Assembly: GCF_000284035.1 (NCBI RefSeq)
Contig: NC_016887.1
Coordinates: 682,001 to 746,000 of the forward strand
DNA from: Nocardia cyriacigeorgica GUH-2
GTDB lineage: Bacteria > Actinomycetota > Actinomycetes > Mycobacteriales > Mycobacteriaceae
Length of the DNA stretch: 64,000 nucleotides
Reading direction: 5' to 3'
Positions within the stretch are counted from its first letter, which is position 1. The number at the start of each line of letters is the position of its first letter. Below, piece by piece: positions 1-10,216 of this stretch. Position numbers and translations under genes: made by a program. Below the pieces are notes generated by a model. That model ran no database searches and was not told where the DNA came from. It saw nothing but the letters and a program-made list of their open reading frames with translations.

Positions 1-1
1 G

Positions 2-514
2 CCGGGGATGCGGGAGCGGACGCTGGTGGTGTCGAGTGCGGCCAAGACCTTCAGCGTCACCGGGTGGAAGACCGGTTGGGTCTGCGCCGCACCGGAATTG
101 ATCGACGGTGTGCTCGCCGCCAAACAGTTCATGACCTTTGTGGCGGGCGGCCCGTTCCAGCCTGCGGTCGCGCACGCGCTGACCGCGGAACTCGACTGGG
201 TCGCGGCACTGCGAACCTCGCTGTCGGACCGGCGATTGCGTCTGTCATCCGCCCTGGCCGACACCGGCTTCCACGTCTACTCCAGCGCCGGCGGCTACTT
301 CGTCTGCGGCGATATCCGGCCCTTCGGCGCCACCGACGGCCTCGCGTTCTGCCGCGAGCTGCCGACCCGGCTCGGCGTCGTCGCGGTCCCGGTCAGCGTC
401 TTCACCGACCATCCCGAAGAGTGGAAGCACTTGGTGCGCTTCACTTTCTGTAAGCGCGACGAGACGCTGGATGAAGGAGTGCGGCGCCTGCGCGTCGGCG
501 CGCCCATCGGCTGA
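2..514 (+). CDS. Class I/II aminotransferase, C-terminal part (DapC-like)
   Basis: This is the C-terminal portion of a PLP-dependent fold-type I aminotransferase; the reading frame is open to the left window edge, so the N-terminal half is missing. The pyridoxal-phosphate lysine lies in SSAAKTFSVTGWKTGW near the start of the visible part, and an Arg-containing FTFCKRDETL segment near the end fits the substrate-carboxylate-binding region. In M. tuberculosis the equivalent gene, next to the XPB helicase region, is the probable N-succinyldiaminopimelate aminotransferase DapC (Rv0858c), which would place it in lysine/diaminopimelate synthesis. Substrate specificity cannot be read from this fragment; kynurenine- or methionine-type aminotransferases share the motif. 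Confidence 0.85.
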   Translation, partial: PGMRERTLVVSSAAKTFSVTGWKTGWVCAAPELIDGVLAAKQFMTFVAGGPFQPAVAHALTAELDWVAALRTSLSDRRLRLSSALADTGFHVYSSAGGYFVCGDIRPFGATDGLAFCRELPTRLGVVAVPVSVFTDHPEEWKHLVRFTFCKRDETLDEGVRRLRVGAPIG

Positions 515-634
515 GGCGAGCCCTCGACGCGAGGCTGAACCCGCTCGAAGGTCTCCACCGGACAAGAACCGTCCGGGCGCGAGCATCGGCCGGTACCTGG
601 CGGCACCGACCGGTGCTGCGTCCCGAGCGGAGCG

Positions 635-1279
635 TCAGGCAGGCATCGGCCGCGCTCGGTCGGTAGCGACGACCGCCGCGATTCCCGCCAGTACGGTCCC
701 CATGAGGTAGCGCTGCATCCGCAACCACACCGGCCGCCCGGTGAAGAACGCCGCGACCTGCCCGGCACCCAGCACGATCAATGCGTTCACCGTCAACGCG
801 ACGCCGATCTGGATCGCACCGAGGCACAGACTCTGCAGCCACACCGGCGCCGCCCCGGGATGCACGAACTGCGGGATCAACGCCATGTACATGATGGCGA
901 TCTTCGGATTCAGCAGATTGGTGACCAAGCCCATGGTGAACAGCCGCCGCACCGGATCGGCGGGCAGCGCGGCCGGCGTGAACACCGACACACCGCCGGG
1001 CCGCAGCGCCTGCCAGGCCAGCCACAGCAGATAGGCGGCACCGGCCAGCTTCAGCGCCAGGTACAGCCCCGGGACCACCGCGAACACCGCCGTGATGCCC
1101 ACGACCGCGGCCAGCAGATACACCCCGAACCCGGCCGCGACGCCGGTCAGCGACACCAGCCCGGCGCGGCGGCCCTGCGACACGGTCCGCGACACCAGGT
1201 ACATCATGTTGGGGCCGGGGGTGAGCACCATGCCCAGCGCGGCCGCCGCCACGCCCGTCATCGCCGCAGTCTCGATCAT
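635..1279 (-). CDS. LysE/RhtB-family amino-acid exporter
   Basis: A 214-residue integral membrane protein of the LysE superfamily, which exports amino acids or their derivatives by exchange with the proton gradient. The family signature LTPGPNMMYLVSRTVSQGRR is present at residues 19-38, followed by G-rich membrane helices and the typical KLAGAAYLLWLAWQAL segment. About six hydrophobic stretches fit the family fold, and the length is normal. It is divergent from the XPB helicase gene, so the two probably share the 1280-1435 spacer for promoters. The exported substrate is unknown; homoserine/threonine or cysteine-type metabolites are all possible. Confidence 0.85.
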   Translation of the reverse strand: MIETAAMTGVAAAALGMVLTPGPNMMYLVSRTVSQGRRAGLVSLTGVAAGFGVYLLAAVVGITAVFAVVPGLYLALKLAGAAYLLWLAWQALRPGGVSVFTPAALPADPVRRLFTMGLVTNLLNPKIAIMYMALIPQFVHPGAAPVWLQSLCLGAIQIGVALTVNALIVLGAGQVAAFFTGRPVWLRMQRYLMGTVLAGIAAVVATDRARPMPA

Positions 1280-1424
1280 GTCGTCGATCTTCGCGTGCGC
1301 GGCGGTGGTCCGTCTCGGTCCAGTTCGGTGCCGGTGGACCCGTCACCGCCGGTGACCAGGGGGAGTAGCGTCGTCGCCGGGGTGGTGTCGGTGGGTTCGG
1401 GAACAATGGGTGGGAGCAGAGCAC

Positions 1425-1430
1425 AGGAGG
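1425..1430 (+). promoter_or_regulatory. Strong ribosome binding site fixing the XPB start
   Basis: A perfect AGGAGG lies 5 nt before the GTG at 1436. The frame is open several hundred bases further upstream, so this site decides the start. The protein beginning VAEGPLIVQSDK matches the start expected for mycobacterial XPB. Confidence 0.8.
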
Positions 1431-1435
1431 CACCG

Positions 1436-3094
1436 GTGGCCGAAGGCCCACTAATCGTTCAGAGTGACAAGACGCTGCTGCTGGAGGTCGATCACGAATT
1501 GGCCGACGCGGCGCGTCAGGCCATCGCGCCCTTCGCCGAGTTGGAGCGCGCGCCCGAGCATGTGCACACCTATCGGGTCACGCCGCTGGCGTTGTGGAAC
1601 GCCCGCGCCGCCGGGCACGACGCCGAACAGGTGGTCGACGCGCTGGTGAGCTTCTCCCGGTACGCGGTGCCGCAGCCGCTGCTGGTCGACGTCGTCGACA
1701 CCATGGCCCGTTACGGCCGGTTGCAGCTGGTGAAGCATCCGGCGCATGGGCTCACCCTGGTGAGCCTGGACCGCGCGGTGCTCGAGGAGGTGCTGCGGCA
1801 CAAGAAGATCGCGCCGATGCTGGGTGAGCGCATCGACGACGACACGGTGATCGTGCATCCGTCCGAACGCGGCCACATCAAACAGATGTTGCTCAAGATC
1901 GGCTGGCCCGCCGAGGACCTGGCCGGTTACGTCGACGGCGAGGCGCATCCGATCGAGCTCGACTACACCGGCGGGGCCTGGCATCTGCGCGACTATCAGG
2001 AGATGGCCGCCGATTCCTTCTGGGCCGGCGGCTCCGGTGTGGTGGTGCTGCCGTGTGGTGCGGGCAAGACGATGGTCGGCGCGGCCGCCATGGCCCGGGC
2101 CAAGGCCACCACCTTGATCCTGGTCACCAACACCGTCGCCGGCCGGCAGTGGCGGCGCGAGCTGCTGGCGCGCACCTCGCTCACCGAGGACGAGATCGGC
2201 GAGTACTCCGGTGAACGCAAGGAGATCCGTCCGGTCACCATCGCCACCTACCAGGTGATCACCCGGCGCACCAAGGGCGAATACAAGCATCTGGAACTGT
2301 TCGACAGCCGCGACTGGGGCCTGGTCATCTACGACGAGGTGCATCTGCTGCCCGCGCCGGTGTTCCGGATGACCGCCGATCTGCAATCGCGGCGCCGGCT
2401 CGGGCTCACCGCCACCCTGGTGCGCGAGGACGGCCGCGAGGGCGACGTGTTCTCCCTGATCGGCCCGAAACGCTACGACGCGCCGTGGAAGGACATCGAG
2501 GCGCAGGGCTGGATCGCGCCGGCCGACTGCATCGAGGTGCGGGTGACGCTCACCGACGCCGAGCGCATGGCCTACGCCACCGCCGAACCGGAGGAGCGCT
2601 ACAAGCTCTGCTCCACCGCGCACACCAAGATCGCGGTCGTCGAATCCATCCTGGCCAAGCACAAGGACGCGCCCACGCTGGTGATCGGCGCCTATCTCGA
2701 GCAACTGGAGGAGCTGGGCGCCGCCCTGGACGCGCCGGTCATCCAGGGTTCGACGAAAACCAAAGAGCGCGAAGCACTGTTCGAGTCGTTCCGGCGCGGC
2801 GAGATTCCGGTGCTGGTGGTGAGCAAGGTCGCGAACTTCTCCATCGACCTGCCCGAAGCCTCGGTCGCGGTGCAGGTTTCGGGTACCTTCGGGTCCAGGC
2901 AGGAGGAGGCGCAGCGACTCGGCCGGCTGCTGCGCCCGAAGCAGGACGGGGGACAGGCGCATTTCTATTCGGTCGTCGCGCGCGACACGCTCGATGCGGA
3001 GTACGCCGCGCATCGGCAGCGTTTCCTGGCCGAACAGGGGTATGCCTATCGCATTACCGATGCTGACGACTTGCTGGGACCGGCCATCGGATAA
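1436..3094 (+). CDS. XPB/ERCC3-type DNA helicase
   Basis: A 552-residue superfamily 2 DNA helicase of the XPB/Rad25 type (M. tuberculosis Rv0861c), an ATP-driven 3'-5' translocase thought to act in DNA repair. Walker A is CGAGKT with the lysine at residue 211; Walker B is DEVH at 300-303; GLTAT (motif III), the QGSTKTKEREALFESFRRGE segment and the QRLGRLLR motif VI are all intact. The N-terminal ~190 residues form the damage-recognition and associated region that precedes the helicase core in bacterial XPB. The start is GTG 1436 with AGGAGG 5 nt upstream; the open frame runs further 5' but has no further homology. The helicase-associated protein at 6313-8598 is its usual neighbour in mycobacteria, here separated by three inserted genes. 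Confidence 0.95.
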   Translation: MAEGPLIVQSDKTLLLEVDHELADAARQAIAPFAELERAPEHVHTYRVTPLALWNARAAGHDAEQVVDALVSFSRYAVPQPLLVDVVDTMARYGRLQLVKHPAHGLTLVSLDRAVLEEVLRHKKIAPMLGERIDDDTVIVHPSERGHIKQMLLKIGWPAEDLAGYVDGEAHPIELDYTGGAWHLRDYQEMAADSFWAGGSGVVVLPCGAGKTMVGAAAMARAKATTLILVTNTVAGRQWRRELLARTSLTEDEIGEYSGERKEIRPVTIATYQVITRRTKGEYKHLELFDSRDWGLVIYDEVHLLPAPVFRMTADLQSRRRLGLTATLVREDGREGDVFSLIGPKRYDAPWKDIEAQGWIAPADCIEVRVTLTDAERMAYATAEPEERYKLCSTAHTKIAVVESILAKHKDAPTLVIGAYLEQLEELGAALDAPVIQGSTKTKEREALFESFRRGEIPVLVVSKVANFSIDLPEASVAVQVSGTFGSRQEEAQRLGRLLRPKQDGGQAHFYSVVARDTLDAEYAAHRQRFLAEQGYAYRITDADDLLGPAIG

Positions 3095-3134
3095 GCGGAG
3101 GCCCCACCTCCACAACCTGTGCTAGGAATGAGAC

Positions 3135-3803
3135 GTGCGACGCTTCGAATTCGTGGTGGACCGCAGCCATGCCCATGCGGTCAACGAAGTTGTCGCGGAT
3201 CTGCGCCGGTTGCGCATCAGCGCGGTGATCGCCGCCGCCGTCGCGGCGGCCGTCACCGACTACCTGGTGTGGTTGAACCATCCCTGGTCCTATCTGCTGG
3301 CGGTGGCGTCGGCGCTGGGTGCGGTCACTGCGCTGTGGGTGGCGCTGTGGGCGCCGCGGCGCTCCCGCATCGACCGGCTGTACGCCGAAGGTGAACTGGT
3401 CCCGGCCGTCGTCTCGCACACCTACCCGAGCGGGATGGTGCTGCTCGCGCTGGTGAACCTCGGCCGCCCGGAGGCCGGCGAGACCCGCTACGCCCTGGTG
3501 GTGCGCAAGGTGCGAGCGCTGCCGGGTCATGAAGCCAAGACCGGCGAGCGGGTGCCCTCGATCGCGGTGCGCGGCGATCGCACCTCGCGGGCCGTCGGTG
3601 AGCTGCGCCAGAGCGTCAATGCCATGCCCATCGCCTGGGGCACTCGCGACGGCGGCGTCATCGAACGGGCCCGCGCCGCGATCAGCGAGGTGGAGTGGCG
3701 GCTGCTGTCGGACAACCTCGCCCTCGCTGACAAGGTCCGCCGTAGCTCCGCCAAACGTTTGCTGCTCGACCCCCAGCACCTACCCGGCGACCTCGGCTCC
3801 TGA
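3135..3803 (+). CDS. DUF3239-like membrane-anchored protein
   Basis: A 222-residue protein beginning at GTG 3135. Two hydrophobic helices lie at about residues 28-46 and 52-72, followed by a soluble domain of about 145 residues beginning near SRIDRLYAEGELVPAVVS. The architecture (short basic N-terminus, membrane hairpin, cytoplasmic beta-rich domain) fits proteins annotated DUF3239 in Corynebacteriales. The soluble part contains a well-conserved-looking stretch around VNLGRPEAGETRYALVVRKV. No catalytic motif is evident and the function is unknown. It follows the XPB gene by 40 bp on the same strand and may be cotranscribed with it. Confidence 0.6.
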   Translation: MRRFEFVVDRSHAHAVNEVVADLRRLRISAVIAAAVAAAVTDYLVWLNHPWSYLLAVASALGAVTALWVALWAPRRSRIDRLYAEGELVPAVVSHTYPSGMVLLALVNLGRPEAGETRYALVVRKVRALPGHEAKTGERVPSIAVRGDRTSRAVGELRQSVNAMPIAWGTRDGGVIERARAAISEVEWRLLSDNLALADKVRRSSAKRLLLDPQHLPGDLGS

Positions 3804-3930
3804 GCGGCCGCGGATGGTCGCGGCCCCGGCGAGTCGGCGGCGTCGGCCGCAGCGGCGGTCGAGGCGACTACCATCCATCGGGGCCGGTGCGCCGGTACCG
3901 GATGCTGTCGAACGAGGGGTGTGGGTTCGT

Positions 3931-5337
3931 ATGAGGTTGTCCGGCTGGTCGGTCGTCGCGGTGGCGGCGGCGCTGGTGTTCGGGCTCGCGGGCCCGGCGG
4001 GCGCGCAGTCGGCGAACGATCCGCTGGCCGGGTCGCCGGGGCTGGGCGATCCGTACTATCCGCTGGACGGCAACGGCGGCTACGACGTGCGCCATTACGA
4101 GGTCGGGATCGGCTACGAGCCGATCTCCCGGCAGCTCACCGGCTCCACCCGCATCGACGCCACCGCCACGCAGGCGCTGACCGCATTCAATCTGGATTTC
4201 GCCGGGCCGCCGGTGCAGCGGGTCACGGTCAACAACATCCCCGCCGGATTCGAGCGCCACGGCGAGCACGAACTGACCGTGCGGCCCTGGCTTCCGCTGC
4301 TGCCCGGACTGCCGTTCACGGTGACGGTCGAGTATGCGGGCCCGGCGGTCGACGGGGAAGACTCGGGCTGGACCTTCGCGCCCAGCGGCGGCGCCTTCGT
4401 CGCGGGTGAGCCGCATTCGGCCACCAGCTGGTACCCGCTCAACGACACCCCGCGCGACAAGGCCACCTTCACCTTGCACGCCACCGTCCCGGCCGAATGG
4501 GAGGTGGTCTCCAACGGCATCCGCACCCGCGACGAGGTCCGCGACGGCTCGCGGACGGTGAGCTGGGAGGCGCGCCAGCCCATCCTCGGCTACCTCACCA
4601 CCATCGCCATCGACAAGTTCACCTATCTCGAACAGCGCCGCGCCAACGGCACCCCGCTGCTGAGCGCCTTCGCCCCCGGCGCCGCCGACAACCGCGAGCA
4701 CGAACAGCGCCTGCCGGAGATCCTCGATTTCACCGAATCCCTGTACGGCCCATACCCGTTCGATACCTCCGGCGGCATCTACGTCGATGCCGAGCTGTCG
4801 TTCTCGCTGGAAACCCAGACCCGCCCGATCTACGCGCCGTGGACCGACCTGCAGACCGTGGTGCACGAGATCGCGCACCAGTGGTGGGGCGATTCGGTGT
4901 CGGTGTACAGCTGGGCCGATATCTGCCTCAACGAATGCCTCGCCAGCTACACCGCCGACTATCTGTGGCCGGAACGGATGGAAGGCGCCGACGTCGACGC
5001 GATGTATCGCGCGACCATCGCGGAGGCGGCATCCATGCCGCATTTCTGGGACATCCCACTGCAAAACCCCGGCGCCGGAAACGAATTCACCTCGGTCTAC
5101 TACCGCGGGCCGCTGTTCCTGCACGCGCTGCGCAAGCAACTCGGCGATGACGTCTTCTTCGCCGCGCTGCGCGAGTTCGTCACCGTCCATGCCTACGGCA
5201 ATGCCTCGATGCCGCAGTTCCGCGAATTCATGCAGTCGAAGTCCGGTACCGATCTGAGCGGTTTCTTCGCCGCATGGCTCGATCAGGCCGCCCCGCCCGC
5301 GGACGAGTACCTGTACCCCGGTGACCTCAGGACCTGA
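3931..5337 (+). CDS. Secreted M1-family zinc metallopeptidase
   Basis: A 468-residue gluzincin of peptidase family M1, probably an exported aminopeptidase-like enzyme. Zinc ligands are visible: HEIAH at residues 312-316 and the third ligand Glu335 in NECLASY, with exactly 18 residues between HEXXH and that Glu, as the family requires. The N-terminus has a Sec signal peptide ending near GPAGAQS, with no lipobox Cys, so a secreted or periplasm-like location is likely. The usual GAMEN exopeptidase motif is not obvious; the equivalent region reads IYVDAELSFSLETQ, so the aminopeptidase mode is less certain. ATG 3931 is chosen; an in-frame GTG at 3919 is an alternative. Confidence 0.9.
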   Translation: MRLSGWSVVAVAAALVFGLAGPAGAQSANDPLAGSPGLGDPYYPLDGNGGYDVRHYEVGIGYEPISRQLTGSTRIDATATQALTAFNLDFAGPPVQRVTVNNIPAGFERHGEHELTVRPWLPLLPGLPFTVTVEYAGPAVDGEDSGWTFAPSGGAFVAGEPHSATSWYPLNDTPRDKATFTLHATVPAEWEVVSNGIRTRDEVRDGSRTVSWEARQPILGYLTTIAIDKFTYLEQRRANGTPLLSAFAPGAADNREHEQRLPEILDFTESLYGPYPFDTSGGIYVDAELSFSLETQTRPIYAPWTDLQTVVHEIAHQWWGDSVSVYSWADICLNECLASYTADYLWPERMEGADVDAMYRATIAEAASMPHFWDIPLQNPGAGNEFTSVYYRGPLFLHALRKQLGDDVFFAALREFVTVHAYGNASMPQFREFMQSKSGTDLSGFFAAWLDQAAPPADEYLYPGDLRT

Positions 5338-5491
5338 GTGGCGCACACACGCCACTGTGTGAGCAGAGTCACTGGCAGGCAGGAATATTGAGCTCAGCGG
5401 GGGTGATCGCAGCGGTCGCGGCGATCGGGTGGCCGGGCCATACTCGTGAGGCGTAACAACGCGCCATCCGGCACCGACTCAGTGTTCGGAT

Positions 5492-5505
5492 TGGACGTAC
5501 GTCCA
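5492..5505. promoter_or_regulatory. 14-bp perfect palindrome, possible operator
   Basis: TGGACGTACGTCCA is a perfect 14-bp palindrome in the 390-bp gap after the M1 peptidase. It lies 13 bp before a small ORF (5519-5623) and is the right size for a dimeric repressor site. No regulator gene is adjacent, so the cognate protein is unknown. Confidence 0.4.
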
Positions 5506-5518
5506 TTACGTGGGCGGA

Positions 5519-5623
5519 ATGTGGAAGGCACTACTGGTGAATTATTTCGGTTTCCAAATGCTCGGCCGGCTTCTCCCGAGCATCCTCGCCTTGTCGATTC
5601 TGGGCTTCTCCAGCATCTACTGA
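5519..5623 (+). CDS. Possible 34-residue membrane peptide
   Basis: A short ORF, ATG to TGA, encoding MWKALLVNYFGFQMLGRLLP followed by SILALSILGFSSIY. It is almost entirely hydrophobic/aromatic with two positive residues, and would form one membrane-spanning helix. The surrounding 390-bp gap has no other credible gene. A weak GGGCGG precedes the ATG, and a 14-bp palindrome sits just upstream. Many actinobacterial small membrane proteins look like this, but chance ORFs of this size are common, so support comes only from composition and context. Confidence 0.4.
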   Translation: MWKALLVNYFGFQMLGRLLPSILALSILGFSSIY

Positions 5624-5727
5624 GCCTCGGTACTGTGCTCCGACCAGATGCGGTCGTCGTGATCGTGCGGGTATCCTCACCCGCGCGTTCATGATCCAGT
5701 GAACGCTTCGGTGAGAGAGGTTTTCAC

Positions 5728-6255
5728 GTGAAGTTCCCAGGAACGCGGCTGCTGGCGCGCATCATGCTCGCCTTCGTCGCAGCGGTCGCGCTGGCGGTTG
5801 CGGTGACCGGCTGTTCGATGTTCGAAGACGCGGGCAAGTCCGACACGGCGAAGTCCGAGGTCGGCGACTGCATCAACGTCATCAGCAGTTCGGCGGTCGA
5901 CTCCGAGACCGAGCCGGTGGATTGCTCATCGGACAAGGCCGTCTACAAGGTCGTTCAGACCCACGACACCAAGACCGAATGCGCCGAGGACTACACCTCC
6001 TACGAGGAGACCCTCAACGGCGGAACCACCGCGTTCCTGTGCCTGGCGCCCAATTTCAAGCAGGGCAGCTGCTACGCCGACAGCATGCTCTCCGGCTACA
6101 GCTTCGCCGACTGCGCCTCCCCGGAAGCGAGCTTCCGGGTGATCCAGCGCATCGATGGTGAGGTCGACGAGCTGCTGTGCGGCGCGGACGCCAACAAGTT
6201 CATCACGGTGGCCGATCCCAAGACCACCTTCTGCCTGGGCGACCCCAAGGCTTGA
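5728..6255 (+). CDS. Cysteine-rich lipoprotein (LppU-like)
   Basis: A 175-residue exported lipoprotein. The signal peptide ends in AVAVTGC with the lipobox Cys at residue 29. The mature part has eight further Cys spread through the chain (GDC, VDC, TEC, FLC, GSC, ADC, LLC, FC), an even number suggesting four disulfides in an oxidising envelope compartment. The GDC...VDC...KVV pattern resembles small actinobacterial LppU/septum-formation-type lipoproteins, but the assignment is tentative. The start is GTG 5728 with GAGAGG 7 nt upstream; a strong hairpin terminator follows at 6272-6298. Its function is unknown. Confidence 0.75.
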   Translation: MKFPGTRLLARIMLAFVAAVALAVAVTGCSMFEDAGKSDTAKSEVGDCINVISSSAVDSETEPVDCSSDKAVYKVVQTHDTKTECAEDYTSYEETLNGGTTAFLCLAPNFKQGSCYADSMLSGYSFADCASPEASFRVIQRIDGEVDELLCGADANKFITVADPKTTFCLGDPKA

Positions 6256-6271
6256 TCCGCGTATTTCCAGC

Positions 6272-6298
6272 AGGGCCGTGCCATCCCGGCACGGCCCT
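6272..6298. terminator. Hairpin terminator between convergent genes
   Basis: AGGGCCGTGCC and its exact reverse complement form an 11-bp stem around an ATCCC loop, 17 bp after the lipoprotein stop and 15 bp before the end of the convergent gene at 6313. It can serve both strands; on the plus strand it is followed by a T-rich tract. Confidence 0.8.
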
Positions 6299-6312
6299 CG
6301 CTGTTTGTGCGC

Positions 6313-8598
6313 CTATTCCAGCAGCGCGACCGACGCGATCCGGTGCAGCGTGAAGTGCCGGACCGCGCCCGTCACCGGATCCAGCGCATCGAGCTGACCG
6401 TTGCCGATGCGCACCGGTTCCACCACCCGCTGGATCGCCGTTCCCGCCGCGTCGACATAGCCGATGTTCACCGCCCGGCGCCCGCGCGCGGCCAGTTGCA
6501 GCAATGCCAGGGTCGCTGCGGTGCCGGTGCGGGTGCCGTCGGTGCGCACCGATTGCGTCGAGCGGGCGCCGGCCGCGCGCTCCCCGGCGCGTAGTTCTCG
6601 AACGAGTAGTTCCAGTTGTTCGGTGCTCGGCGGCACCGGTCGATAGGCCTGGCGGGCATTCGGGCGCACGGCGATGCGTGCGCCGCGTCGCCGCAGATCC
6701 ACGATCATTCCGGCCGAATCCTCTCCGGCGGGAGTGAAACCCGCGGCGCGCAACCGGTCCAGCAGCTCGCCCAGCGGCGCCTGCGAGATGGCCACGGTCG
6801 GTGCGATCGCGCGCAAGGCCAACTCCGCCGCCACCGGGGCATTGAGTACCTGGGTCAGCAGGGCGGGGTCGTCGCTGCGCACGAACGACTGCGCCATTCC
6901 GGCCCGCAATTGGCCGTGCCGGCGTGCGACATCGTCGATCAGGTAGGTCAGCGCCTGCGGGATCGGGGTGCGCGAATGCCGGGCGAACAATCCGTGCAGT
7001 TCGGCGGCGGTGAGCCCGGAGTCGAGCGCGCGCCGCACCGAGGTCTCACCGATGCGGTATACGGTGGCCGCACCCGCTGACTCCACATCGGCGACCAGTT
7101 CGATCCGGCTCTGCAGATCGGCAGTCAGCGGACCGGGCGCGATGACCGTCAGATCCGCTTGCACCAGCACATGATCCACCGGATCGGGCAGCGCCTGCTC
7201 CATCGCCGCTTCGGCCGCACCCGCGTGGTCGGGCTGCTCGCCCAGCAGTGCGCGCCCGGGCGCACTCAACGCGCCGCGACCGATGATGCCCAGCGCCGTC
7301 GCCTCACCGAAGGTGCGCTCGACGGCTTCGAGCCGGAAATGCCTGCGCCAGCGCGGTGCCCGCCAGGCCAGCAGCCGCGCCGCACCGGACGGCTCGAGTG
7401 CGGTGCCCGCGGGCAGTTCGGCCAGAACCGCCAGCATGGCGCGCCGGTCGCGCATCGCGTGCGGTGAGCGCAGTTCATGGGCGAGGGCGGCCAGCGGTTT
7501 GTCGTTGGCGTCGCGCATGCCGATCATCCACGGCACCCGATCCGATTCCAGCCAGGCCTGCGCCAGCGTCACCCAGCGCCGGGCCGGCGGGGCTTCCAGC
7601 CAGGAGTCGGCGGCGGGGGTGGGGGCCCAGAAATCGTCGGTGGTGTCGATATCGGGCGGCGGATCGGGCAGGCCGCGGTCGATCAGCTTGGCGGCGGCCA
7701 GCAGTTCGATGAGCAGACCGGTGCGTTGTTCGTCGGTGCCTGCGTGTTTGGCGATCCGGCGGGTCTCGCGCACCCCGAGTCCGCCCGCACGCAGGGCGGG
7801 CGCAGGCACCTGGCCGAGCACCTCCAGCACGCTCGCGCAATGGCGCAGCAGCTCACCGACCTCACCGGCGCACACCGCGTTCACCTCGTCGGGTGCGTGG
7901 CTGGTGGTGGCCGGCGTCGGCGGGGTGAGCGCATGCGGGTCGGTGACGGGCTCGCCGCGCAGCACCTGGGCGACGGTGAGCGGCAGCTCGACGGTCTCCG
8001 CGTCCAGCGGCCGCAGCAGCCGGCGGCTCAGCAATTGCTGCACCGGCCGATCGGGTGGGGTGCCGGGGGCGGCGTCTTTGGTGCGCCCGCGCGGTCCGGT
8101 CGCGGCCAGCTTGTCCAGCAAAGCCCGTTCGGTGGGGGAGATCTCGGCCAGCTCGGCCGTCACCTCCGGTTCGGTCAGCCCGTCCGGCAGTTCGGTGGTG
8201 CTGCCCATCGGCCACGGGAGTGCCTCCGCGGCGGCGGGAACCACACGCAGTGCGTCACCGTCGGACCAGACCAGGGCCCGCTCGGTCAGTCGCTTCAGCG
8301 CGGCGTCGACCGGTGCGGCCTTGACCCGATCGCGCAGCGTCTTCTTCAATTCGCGACGGGTCAGCGGCGGCTGCGCGGAGGCAGCTCGCACGGCCAGGGT
8401 CTCCACGATGGCGAACTCGAGGGTGTCGAGCTCGTCGGCGGCGCGCAGCACCGAGGCCCGCTGTTCGGCGCGCGCGGCGAGCACCGTCATCGAGGAGGGC
8501 AGCGGCACCGCCAGATCGGGCCGCAACTCGAGCAGCGACACCAGCTCGGCATCGCTGCGGGCGCCGAGCCAGTCGGCCAGAGAGTCGGTACCGGTCAT
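6313..8598 (-). CDS. Helicase-associated domain protein (Rv0862c-like)
   Basis: A 761-residue protein corresponding to M. tuberculosis Rv0862c, the conserved neighbour of the XPB helicase. The N-terminal third is helical with winged-helix-like segments ([28 protein letters not shown]). The central part matches the helicase C-terminal-like/XPB-associated domain (segments such as [18 protein letters not shown]). The C-terminus ([19 protein letters not shown]) resembles a WYL-type ligand-binding fold. It probably works with XPB in DNA repair, though the biochemistry is not established. ATG 8598 is used, giving [12 protein letters not shown]; the frame is open further upstream but without family resemblance. 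It is divergent from the small gene at 8718. Confidence 0.9.
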   Translation of the reverse strand: MTGTDSLADWLGARSDAELVSLLELRPDLAVPLPSSMTVLAARAEQRASVLRAADELDTLEFAIVETLAVRAASAQPPLTRRELKKTLRDRVKAAPVDAALKRLTERALVWSDGDALRVVPAAAEALPWPMGSTTELPDGLTEPEVTAELAEISPTERALLDKLAATGPRGRTKDAAPGTPPDRPVQQLLSRRLLRPLDAETVELPLTVAQVLRGEPVTDPHALTPPTPATTSHAPDEVNAVCAGEVGELLRHCASVLEVLGQVPAPALRAGGLGVRETRRIAKHAGTDEQRTGLLIELLAAAKLIDRGLPDPPPDIDTTDDFWAPTPAADSWLEAPPARRWVTLAQAWLESDRVPWMIGMRDANDKPLAALAHELRSPHAMRDRRAMLAVLAELPAGTALEPSGAARLLAWRAPRWRRHFRLEAVERTFGEATALGIIGRGALSAPGRALLGEQPDHAGAAEAAMEQALPDPVDHVLVQADLTVIAPGPLTADLQSRIELVADVESAGAATVYRIGETSVRRALDSGLTAAELHGLFARHSRTPIPQALTYLIDDVARRHGQLRAGMAQSFVRSDDPALLTQVLNAPVAAELALRAIAPTVAISQAPLGELLDRLRAAGFTPAGEDSAGMIVDLRRRGARIAVRPNARQAYRPVPPSTEQLELLVRELRAGERAAGARSTQSVRTDGTRTGTAATLALLQLAARGRRAVNIGYVDAAGTAIQRVVEPVRIGNGQLDALDPVTGAVRHFTLHRIASVALLE

Positions 8599-8717
8599 CG
8601 GATTCAGCCTACGATGTGTGCCCGCACACCGCCGGAGCAGGAGCCGCGGCCGGCCTGCCACCGCAGCCGGGCCGACCATGTGCCCGGTTCGATGCGGGCA
8701 CATGCCAGAATGGGCGC

Positions 8718-8906
8718 GTGGTGAACAAATCGAAGAAGCCCTACGTCGACAACGGCTGGCCGCAGGTCGAAGACGGTGAGCATGCGGTGACCGAGCTGTC
8801 GTCCTCGCGCTCCGGCAACCTGTCCCCGTTCGGCGAGGACACCGAGTTCCCGTTGCCCGTCGACCAGCTGCCGTACGTCCACCCCCACACCGTTATCAAC
8901 CGCTGA
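8718..8906 (+). CDS. Conserved small actinobacterial protein (Rv0863-like)
   Basis: A 62-residue hydrophilic protein starting at tandem GTG codons 8718/8721 ([20 protein letters not shown]). The ending [16 protein letters not shown] looks strongly conserved, and the position, divergent from the helicase-associated gene, corresponds to Rv0863 in mycobacteria. There are no membrane segments, cysteines or recognisable catalytic motif. It has no known function; the compact and conserved-looking sequence suggests a binding protein rather than an enzyme. Confidence 0.7.
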   Translation: MVNKSKKPYVDNGWPQVEDGEHAVTELSSSRSGNLSPFGEDTEFPLPVDQLPYVHPHTVINR

Positions 8907-9160
8907 GCCGCGCGCCCCGGCCGCCGACGTCGTCGCGGCCCGTGGGCGCCCCGGAGGCCTGGCTTCCGGTAGTTCATCGCATTCGGCGATGCTCCGCACC
9001 CGCCGTCCGCGTCGACGCCTGTCCGCGGACGGTTTTGGTGTGTCCGGACACGTTCCGGTGCGGCCGGCGCCGAAGCACCTTCGCGGGCAGAGTCTCTGGG
9101 GACCGCGGTGTGCACCGTCGGAGCCGCGGCCGACGTATTGCGAGCCCGCATAACACGTGA
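8907..9160. other. Intergenic stretch without a recognised gene
   Basis: Together with the terminator that follows, this spacer between two convergent genes exceeds 300 bp. Both strands were read: there is no credible start/RBS combination, no RNA gene signature and no repeat. Confidence 0.5.
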
Positions 9161-9209
9161 AAACGACTGTGGCCCCGGCATCCGATGGGATGCGGGGCCA
9201 CAGTCGTTT
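9161..9209 (-). terminator. rpfA transcription terminator
   Basis: A long hairpin with a 17-bp perfect outer stem (AAACGACTGTGGCCCCG and its complement) plus a 6-bp inner stem. On the minus strand the stem ends in a TTTT run. It lies 13 bp after the rpfA stop. Confidence 0.85.
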
Positions 9210-9222
9210 ATGAGACTCGGGC

Positions 9223-10059
<837 letters not shown>

Positions 10060-10216
10060 TCACCATTTGGTAACCGGCGTGTATGTGGGGGTCTCGGAGC
10101 GGTCTCGGACCGGCATAGACCCCTCTGTGCAGCTAGGCGGGGTGCGCGATGGCCGAGGCGGCTGCAAGAACGTTCTGTTATCTGGCCGTTATGTGACGAG
10201 GATCACAGGCGGGATT

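Noticed and set aside
860..1435. Long upstream extension of the XPB frame
   Set aside because: It runs antisense through the LysE gene, has no family resemblance, and a perfect AGGAGG marks GTG 1436 as the start.
1451..3115. 554-codon minus-strand open frame opposite XPB
   Set aside because: Shadow of the GC-rich XPB gene: composition rich in His/Arg/Gln/Gly, no domain, no RBS.
5446..5694. 82-codon frame in the gap before the lipoprotein
   Set aside because: Mixed composition, no convincing RBS, and it overlaps the more plausible small membrane ORF in another frame.
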